Below are positions 57,124-64,000 of a stretch of 64,000 nucleotides of DNA, one piece after another. The notes beneath the pieces are model-generated. The model was not told the DNA's origin, searched no databases, and worked only from the letters and a program-made list of their open reading frames with translations. Each line of letters begins with the position of its first letter. Positions within the stretch are counted from its first letter, which is position 1. The position numbers and the translations under genes are program-made. The stretch comes from Porpolomopsis calyptriformis (lineage: Eukaryota > Basidiomycota > Agaricomycetes > Agaricales > Hygrophoraceae), in NCBI GenBank assembly GCA_951640195.1, contig OX621171.1, forward strand, positions 62,001 to 126,000. Reading direction: 5' to 3'.

Positions 57124-57864
57124 TTGACCTGACCTTTGGAGACAATGTCTCCAAGGTATTCCACTTGTTTTTAATTGAATTTGCATTTATCAGGTTTGAG
57201 ATAGAGCTTGTGTTTGTGAAGTAAGGATATAACTTCATGAACATGCTGATGGTACATTTCGAGATCCTTATTGAAGATCAGTATATTATTAATATAAATG
57301 AGTACATGACCTTGGTGGATCCGAACATGGAAGATGTTGTTCATCATCATCTGAAATGTTGCAGGTGAGTTCGTGAGACTGAAAAACATAACTAGGGGTT
57401 CGAATAGGCCACAATTGGTCCTGAAAGCAGCCTTGTACTCATCTCCTTCTTTGATGCATACATTGTTATAGCCCCAATGGATGTCTAACTTGGTGAAATA
57501 GTAGGTGTTTTCTAGAGTGTCAATCAACTTGGTGATCAGAGGGAGGGGGTAATGATTCTTAATAGTCATGTTATTCAACTTGCAGTAATCCTGGATTGGG
57601 CATAGTTGGCCATCTTTCTTCTTGATGAAGAAGAAGGGGGAAGCAATGGGAGAGATGGAGGGGTGGATTCATCCAGTTTAGAGATTTTCTTCAAGGAATT
57701 CATCAAGTTGCAAATGTTCATCCACACTAAGGGGGTAGATCTTGCAATCAAGCTTCTCTTTGGTTCCTAGGAGTAGTTCAATTGCGTGATCCTAAGGCAA
57801 GGAGGTGGTAATTCATCAAAGTCTTTCTTGGTAAAGACATCTTGAAATTTATGAAGATAATCAG
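57124..57864 (-). pseudogene. Gypsy A: reverse transcriptase part
   Basis: Minus-strand product: DYLHKFQDVFTK-like start, PIQDYCKLNNMTIKNHYPLP, YYFTKLDIHWGYNNVCIKEG, GLFEPLVMFFSLTNSPATFQ, LIYINNILIF and LYLKPDKCKF. This is a Gypsy RT whose catalytic YIDD has become YINN. Together with 50037-50172 and 46250-48337 it forms one old element on the minus strand. Its upstream part is lost at the insertion of element D (57865). Confidence 0.8.
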
Positions 57865-58461
57865 TGATACGACCCCTCCATCCCCTGAGCACTGTATATT
57901 CAACTATACAAATACTAGATGCCTATCAAGTCCTTCGAATATGAACTCAAACCCTCCGAATACCCCCGAAAGCTCCTGAATGTCCCAAACAAGTTTGAGA
58001 TTCATTGAACTCTCCAAATGCGATTGAAGCTTTCCGAACATGAATGAAAGTTTGTATATCAAAGGGAAGACACTATTCAAAGGAATCAATTCTCTTCTAT
58101 TTCTCCTTTTTCATTCCCATTCACTACTTTCCCCTTAGATCATTAGAGAGGCTCCCCTTTTATCATATACATTCAAAGGGATCCTTGTACTAGAAGATAT
58201 ATATACTGTATATTGTAGCTAGTGATCCAACAAGTTAGATATTCACTTCTCTCTCACTCTCGAGTCTAGATCCTCTCTAAGACTTCTTCTTGACTTCCTC
58301 TTTCGATCTTCTGATTCTTCTGATTCCCCGATCGATCATGTTCGCGAATGATCGAAGACTTCCTTTCCATGATCATCGATCATAGACTGTGTCAAGACTC
58401 TTTATAGTCATCCTCGCACCTTGTTCTGTGTTCAGTTCTCATACATGAAGCAGATGTATCA
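57865..58461 (+). repeat. 5' LTR of Gypsy D
   Basis: 597 bp starting TGATACGACCCC and ending GCAGATGTATCA, with 6-bp inverted ends TGATAC/GTATCA. Downstream is TTTTGGAGCCCACTGC, whose TGG (58465) marks a tRNA-type primer-binding site. No matching 3' LTR is in the window because the element is truncated at 61191. Confidence 0.7.
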
Positions 58462-58464
58462 TTT

Positions 58465-58477
58465 TGGAGCCCACTGC
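58465..58477 (+). other. tRNA-type primer-binding site of Gypsy D
   Basis: TGGAGCCCACTGC begins three bases after the LTR and starts with TGG, the complement of the universal tRNA CCA end. This contrasts with the self-priming sites of elements C and E. I did not assign the tRNA. Confidence 0.55.
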
Positions 58478-58728
58478 AAGGGCCCACTAAAAAATCTTAA
58501 AAGATTCCTTCGACTCAGTCCTTTAAACCACCATTCCTGATGCACAATCAAGTCACTCGAAGCACAACCTTATGAGATAGATTTACTTGGAACATCAATC
58601 CAACCCAAACAACACTTCTCAACTCTCCAATAAATCGAAATTCCACTTTGATCAACCAACCTGATTCACCTGATGAATCATCCTCTACTATATTCCTTTC
58701 ATTATTATCTTCGATTTCTACAACGACT

Positions 58729-61191
58729 ATGATGACTCCACCAAATCTTGTTATGCCTGCTCACGGTCACTTGACTGCCCTGAAATTCAACCCCGAACAA
58801 CCTCGAGAACTTCGAAGATACTTCTAAGACCTCAGAGGACTTTTCACTAACTGTAGCATCAACGACGACGATGCTAAGAAGACTTACGCCTGCAAATACA
58901 TCGACATTGATACCTCTGAACTCTGGGAATACCAAACGGAGTTCCAAGCCAGACACATGTTTGATGAATTCGTCGCCGCCATCTATAAACTCTACCCAGG
59001 ATCGGAAGATGATTGAAAGTAGTCCATTGCTGACATGGACAAGATAGTCAGAGAACAGCTTCAGCTAGGGATTATGAATACAAACAAACTCAGGGCATAC
59101 TTCCGATCATTCCTTGTGATCACCAAATTCCTGCGATCGAAGAACAGAATCTCTGAAGCGGAACAAAGTCACGCTTTCATCCGAGGATTCCAACCTGAAC
59201 TCTGGTCTAGGATCATTCAATGACTGGAAATCAAGTTCCCCAATCACTTCCCCAATGATCCTTACAGGGTAAATGATATCAATGAGGCGGCCCATTTCAT
59301 TCTGTATGGAATATCTCCGAACACTTTCTTACTGCACGAAACTACAACTTCGATGATGACTACTACCTCCGCCACTAAACAAGAAGACCTCAGTGTCTTC
59401 ATGGAGAAACTAATGACTACACTAGTCAAAACCCTGGACAATAGAGGTCCCCTGAAATGAAACCTGCCCCCTCAATTGCCACAATCATCAGAATGACAAC
59501 CTAACGCTTCTGACCCATTCGAGCCGAAAACCTGCATCTTCTGTGGAAGTCCTGATCACTTCATTGGAAGCTGCCTGACCTGCCGCAAATATATCCAAAA
59601 CAGGCAATGCAAGAAAAACTTCGAAGGAAGGATCGTACTCCTGAATGACAGGTTTGTCCCCCAGCAAATGCTGGGAAAAACCTTGAAAGAACAAATGGAC
59701 AAATGGTATAAGCAAAACCCAACTCCGACTGCTGGAATGATGTACGGAATTTCAGCAGGTATCAACCGCGATCCAGCAACTGAAATGTACCAACTATCCA
59801 CAAACGAATGGATCACTGCTCTTGAAAAAGAGATTTTTGTATTAAGGAGCAAAAAGACGTTTGATGGAGTAGAGATCATTCGGCCTCAATGACAAGAACC
59901 TGAAAAAGAGAAAGCGACTGACAAACCATCGAGCGCTCCAATTGCAACCACCCTGACTCAACCAACTACACTGGAACATCCATTCTCGAAAGCAAAAGAG
60001 TCCAACTACATACTGCCCCACATCCGAAACTTTGGCTCTCCGATGGTGAAGAGAGACAAAGACCCCTCATACCACACTCAAGTGCCAATTCAAGACTTGA
60101 AAATCACCTCTGATGTCTATACTCATTCAATAAAAACCCCTTGCATCACGCTATCCCCTGAAGAGTTGCTATCCCTCTCTCCTGAAGTTCAATCAAAGGT
60201 TCAAGAGGTGGTAACCCCTAAACAGACTCAGCCTCCTAGTTGACTGATTGCAGTCAAAACTGTCGAAGTAGAAGTAATTCCGAATGACGCCCTCCCTTAT
60301 TGCGATGACGACAATTGTTCCATCACTGTTCCCAACCCTTATGAATCGTATCTAAACACTCTCTCATCTGACAAAACTCCTCACACCGTTACCGTCACAA
60401 AGGAATCACATGCTCTCCAATTGATTGTCATGTTGATCGATCATAAAGAAATGATCGAATGTATTGTCAATCCTGGATCACAGATAATCACTATGTCCAA
60501 AGCCATTTGTCACGATTTAGGACTAATCTATGACCCAACCATTCAACTCAATATGCAATCAGCCAATGGTGAAATAGACCAATCCTTAGGTCTTGCGAGG
60601 AATGTCCCCTGTCAAATTGGCAACATAACCCTCTACCTACAGATCCATGTCATTCACGCTCCCGCCTACGATATCTTGCTTGGAAGACTGTTCGACATTT
60701 TAGCTCAAAGCCTCATTAAGAATTTCGCTGATGAAAACCAGATGATCACTATTTGCGATCCAAATAGCGGAAGGACTGTCACGATTCCAACGGTTCCACA
60801 AGGTCTACCAAAGCATCGTTCAGATTTTTGCTCATCGAGGATTTGATTCCTGATCAAGGAGAGATTGTGATAATTCTAGATTACGACCACACTACATCTA
60901 TGCTATCTGTTAATTCCTATACACCTCTATGTGTATTAAATAAAGTTTCAACAGTTTCCCATACTTATTTATCTGCTTGTGACCTCCCTGACCTTATCTC
61001 TAAATCTCGATCAACTAGCGATTGACCTTCTGATTCTAACCATCTCGATCGATCAATGGAAATTGCAACCTTCCTTGCATTGAAAAAGAAATACAAACCT
61101 ATCTCAAAAAAAGTTCGCTCTGTAGTAGCTGAACTCCCCAACAAGTTCTGAATCATTTGAAAAATCCTTGGCAATCCACTTGCAGACATGC
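58729..61191 (+). pseudogene. gag-protease region of Gypsy D, truncated
   Basis: From ATG 58729 one frame gives gag (FNPEQPRELRRYF..DLRGLF), a CCHC knuckle (CIFCGSPDHFIGSC, about 59531), and a protease-like region (IECIVNPGSQIITMSKAICH). A frame break near 60825 leads to DLIPDQGEIVIILDYDHTTS and KKYKPISKKVRSVVAELPNK. Stops: one TAA (58825), one TAG (59020) and about ten TGA. The protease motif reads NPGS where an aspartate is expected. RT is absent because element E cuts in at 61192. Confidence 0.75.
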
Positions 61192-61559
61192 TGTTACAGT
61201 CACTTCGTTTTGTTGCCCCACCAACTTTCCTTTTTCGTCTTATCTAATCTTATCTTATCTCTCCTTATCTAATCTTTTATCTTATCTCCTCATAGATCAG
61301 AGGTGATAACGCCATTGGCTGATGAAGACATGCTCCGCAGTAGCTGCACAAGGCTGTGTAGTGCTGCGCATTAATCAGCTGTTCTATGGATCGTCGTTGT
61401 GGTTATCACAATCACAGCCCAGGCCCAGGTAGATATAAGTAGAGTACAGAACGCTTGTATCTCCCTTAGATTTGTCCTTTAACGTTGTTACCACCAGTTT
61501 ATGCGCTAGTCTCTCTGTGATTTACGTCAAGCGACCTGAGTCCCTCTGCTGACATAACA
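61192..61559 (+). repeat. 5' LTR of element E (self-priming type)
   Basis: 368 bp starting TGTTACAGTCAC and ending GACATAACA. It has a GATATAAG box (61432) and, 36 bp on, AGATTTGTCCTT (61468-61479), the reverse complement of the bases just after the LTR. It interrupts the gag-pol region of Gypsy D after LADM. Confidence 0.7.
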
Positions 61560-61560
61560 G

Positions 61561-61572
61561 AAGGACAAATCT
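61561..61572 (+). other. Self-priming primer-binding site of element E
   Basis: AAGGACAAATCT lies one base after the LTR and pairs over 12 nt with 61468-61479. It is the same architecture as in element C with an unrelated sequence. Confidence 0.65.
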
Positions 61573-61642
61573 CATCCACTCACCTCGCTTCTCTTCACAA
61601 AGGCCTCTAGTCAAGATTCGTCTGACACCAACCGCTTTCTCA

Positions 61643-62251
61643 TTGAGTTATCAAGTGAAAGCCATTGCTGTTGCCTATCCGGAATCTCGACAGGCTCCCT
61701 CGACCGACCCATCCTCTCTTGCCTTGAGAACCACAGGAGACACTTCAGTACATCCCCGCACGGTATCAAGAGTGATCACCACCCTGGATCGTTCTCCCTC
61801 AACTCCACCCCCATCCTACTCCCCACCTCATCAATCCCCTCAGGCCTTGTCCAGTACACTCATCAGCTACTCGGAACAACAGGCTGTCGATGCTCTAGAA
61901 GTCAAACGAACCCAACTCGAAGCTCTTACACTCGAGTTTTCCCACCTCACCTTCGACATCACCTCTCCCGTTTCCGCCAACCTTTCCCCCACCTCGTCTC
62001 ATTCTTCCCTTTCCTTGAACTTGTATTATACTGCCCTGTCTCCCCTGGATTCAGACGACGGTCTTGACCAATATCTCGCAATCAAACCACGAATGTTTAA
62101 TCATGTTCAAGTCAGGATCTTTCATTCCCCAGTTCTCGTTGCCAACTTTCTTGCCTCTTCCATCTGCGTTTTCTACCGTTGCAGTGTAGAAGGCGTGAGG
62201 GATCTTGGGGGAGATTCCTCTCATTCGTCCAAGGGGTATCGGAACACGTAG
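61643..62251 (+). pseudogene. gag-like N-terminal ORF of element E, truncated
   Basis: An open frame of about 200 codons, Ser/Pro/Thr-rich, with a possible helix EQQAVDALEVKRTQLEALTL. It has no zinc knuckle. After about 62100 the sequence character changes, so the element is probably cut there. Its position just after the LTR and priming site supports gag. Confidence 0.5.
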
Positions 62252-62860
62252 GAACTGATTCAGTAATCAGATGATGGTGTTTAGGGGTTTCAAGCTTATC
62301 AAGGCTTGATATATTTGGTAGGAAGGGAAGGTATGTATTGGGGAAGGTGTGTGTCTGTCTTCTTTAGTGATTATCTACTTGATATATATAGAGGAGGTGA
62401 ATAAAGGAACTTCTTTGTAGGTATGTGTTCAAAGGATAGTTCCTTTGTAAGAATATGTGAGTGGAAATTAGGTAGATAGGTGAAAGGAAGATAGGAAAAG
62501 GTAGATAAGATAAGGAAAACAAAGAAAAGAGACTTTCCGATCGGTTTGAGGTGTTTCCGATGGAGTTCGTGGTTTCGGAAGTCCTCTGGTTAGAGGCAGA
62601 CGTTATCAGAATGTTTATCGGAAGGTCGGAGGGGTTGGGCTTTTGGGATATGTGTATACGGATTTGGTGAGGTTGAGCTCGTGTGTGATGGAGAGGTTTT
62701 CCGTTTGTAGGGAGAGTGGATCTCCTACATATCCAGGGTAGTTAGATACCAGCCGTCCCTGGTTGGTGTGAGAATAGAGTCGAGTCATGTGATTTTGTTG
62801 ACTGCATTTTACGTGTGATTGTATGTGACATGTCACCATTTTCTCTCTTGAATAACAACC
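62252..62860. other. Spacer before the last gene
   Basis: AT-rich with GGTAGATAAG-type purine runs and a TATATATAGAGG stretch near 62380. No gene recognised. The last 100 bases may hold the promoter of the gene at 62867. Confidence 0.35.
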
Positions 62861-62866
62861 TCGACG

Positions 62867-64000
62867 ATGTCCAACAACAACGAACAGACAGACTTCAAGA
62901 GTCTGGTCATCAAGCTTCAAGACGCGTCGGTCCTCCGTCCTGGGGGGCCAGAGAGCTCCGGGTACGACACCTGGGTGCTAGAGAATGCGGATCGCGCAGT
63001 AAGTTTTTTGCCTGGTATGTCTGATGCTGGGCTGATCAGTGTGTACAGACAAATTTTCTAGTGAGACTTCCGGAGATGATAGAGGGTGGGGAGGAGATTC
63101 CCTGAGTGGTGGAGGATCTCGCGGAGGAGATAAGTGAGGCGTACGAGAAGCACGGGGAGGAGTGGAAGGTGGAAAGGAAGGCAATGGAGGAGAAGGAGAG
63201 GGCGATAGAGGAAGAGGCGCGGGCCGAGGCAATCGCGGAGGAGAGGTGGGAGGCCGAGGAGGTAGCAGAGAAGACGATGGAAAAGACGGAGGAGGAGAGG
63301 AGGATCGAGGAGGAGGAGAAGGAGAAGCGGGAGCGGGTTGAGTGAGCGAGGGCCCGCTGGGAGAAGATGCTGGGGGCCGGATCGAAGGCATCGGAGGAGC
63401 CTTCGGTCATAACGACAGAGAGGGGAGGAACAGCGACGGAGACGTCGGAGCGGGTCAGGAACGGTGAGGATGAGGTCGGGGCGGGGGAGGAATCGTCGAA
63501 GAAAGGCGGACGGGTCAAATCCACCGTGCAGGTAAGTATGTTTTTATTTCCATAGTGTGTATGATCTAATATACATGTTTTAGTGTCATGAGCCGGCATG
63601 CGACTGCTGCGCCAAGCGGCTGGTCCCATGCATCAAATATCTGGGAGGTGGGGCGTGTGGTCCGTGTGCGCGGGACCACGCGTCGTGTTCGAAGTCCAGC
63701 AGGTCGAAGCGGAAGGCGAGCGTGGAGGTGAAGCTGAGGCAGAAGCAGCCTCCGAAGGCGGTTCTGAGGCCGGTAAGGCGAGTCCAAGGGTCCGGGGAGA
63801 CAAAGGGGAACGTGAGGGAGGTGATGGTGGTGGATTCGGAGGGTGAGGAGGACTGGAGCGAAGACGAGGGTGAGAGCGAGGAGGAGATGGACACCCGTGT
63901 CCGGAAGAGGGCACGGCAGGTGAGTGTGGACAGCGGGATGGTGCGGGAAGGGCACCGGAGGCTCTCGGAGCTTCGGGAGATTGGGGGAAAGATGGAGAAG
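62867..64000 (+). CDS. Acidic coiled-coil protein with a cysteine cluster, partial, two in-frame TGA
   Basis: Exons 62867-62998, 63049-63531 and 63584 to the window end join in phase 0 across GT-AG introns. The N-terminus reads MSNNNEQTDFKSLVIKLQDA; a Glu/Arg-rich coiled coil follows (63106-63345); then a cysteine cluster (CHEPACDCCAKRLVPC, GGGACGPCARDHASC) and a basic-then-acidic region (VVDSEGEEDWSEDEGESEEE). Similar proteins are numerous in Agaricomycetes, often near transposons; the cluster may bind zinc. TGA codons at 63103-63105 and 63343-63345 interrupt exon 2 where Arg would fit, so this may be a decayed copy. It is open through the end of the window. Confidence 0.55.

Noticed and set aside
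62978..63955. Minus-strand Ser/Pro-rich ORFs near the window end
   Set aside because: They are antisense to the acidic coiled-coil exon and to the cysteine-cluster exon, whose splice sites and motifs support the plus strand.

Overview
This window is nuclear DNA from a basidiomycete fungus, most likely an Agaricomycete. The evidence is: short (about 50-60 nt) GT-AG introns; a fatty acid synthase whose beta and alpha chains are fused in one reading path; kinesin-light-chain-type TPR motifs; a Plavaka-type transposase; a group III histidine kinase HAMP array; and chromodomain Ty3/Gypsy elements with fungal self-priming. I cannot name the species.

Layout. (1) 382-5749: one apparently intact host-type gene of eight exons, about 1648 aa, function unknown. 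(2) About 5.8-8.1 kb: a degenerate 140-150 bp satellite with a 447 bp higher-order duplication. (3) 8.3-21.2 kb: a repeat complex. Two GC-rich hairpin/TPR arrays lie in opposite orientation (9.8-12.5 kb and 19.5-21.2 kb) around two 2.5-2.7 kb macro-repeats built of about 150 bp monomers, with a truncated cysteine-cluster gene at 18.2-19.2 kb. (4) 21.2-38.0 kb: a run of broken but intron-bearing copies of conserved genes, in order TRAPPC11, Nik1-type histidine kinase, FOX2, fused FAS and RasGEF. One intact coiled-coil ORF sits among them on the minus strand. FAS covers about 12 kb and carries at least four frameshifts and one nonsense codon. (5) 38.6-62.3 kb: nested transposons. These are a DIRS-like element cut by a solo LTR, an inverted LTR pair, a Plavaka pseudogene, and an old minus-strand Gypsy element (A). 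Element A is cut by a 1.7 kb TG..CA element (B, target-site duplication GGTGG), by a nearly complete chromodomain Gypsy element (C, 50173-57123, duplication TTGAC), and by another Gypsy element (D). D is itself cut by a fifth LTR element (E). (6) 62867 to the end: a partial gene for an acidic, coiled-coil protein with a cysteine cluster.

How it fits together. Little here looks functional apart from the first gene, the 331-aa coiled-coil ORF and possibly the last gene. The strongest signals are these: 12 of 12 in-frame stops in Gypsy C are TGA, mostly where arginine is expected, which fits CpG deamination of CGA; C has an extra ORF downstream of the chromodomain; C and E both carry 12-nt self-priming sites; the GC-rich array keeps hairpins while their stem sequences change; and fragments of five conserved genes lie side by side with their introns. 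Exon joins, splice sites and target-site duplications were read directly from the sequence. Family names come from recognising motifs and were not checked by a database search.
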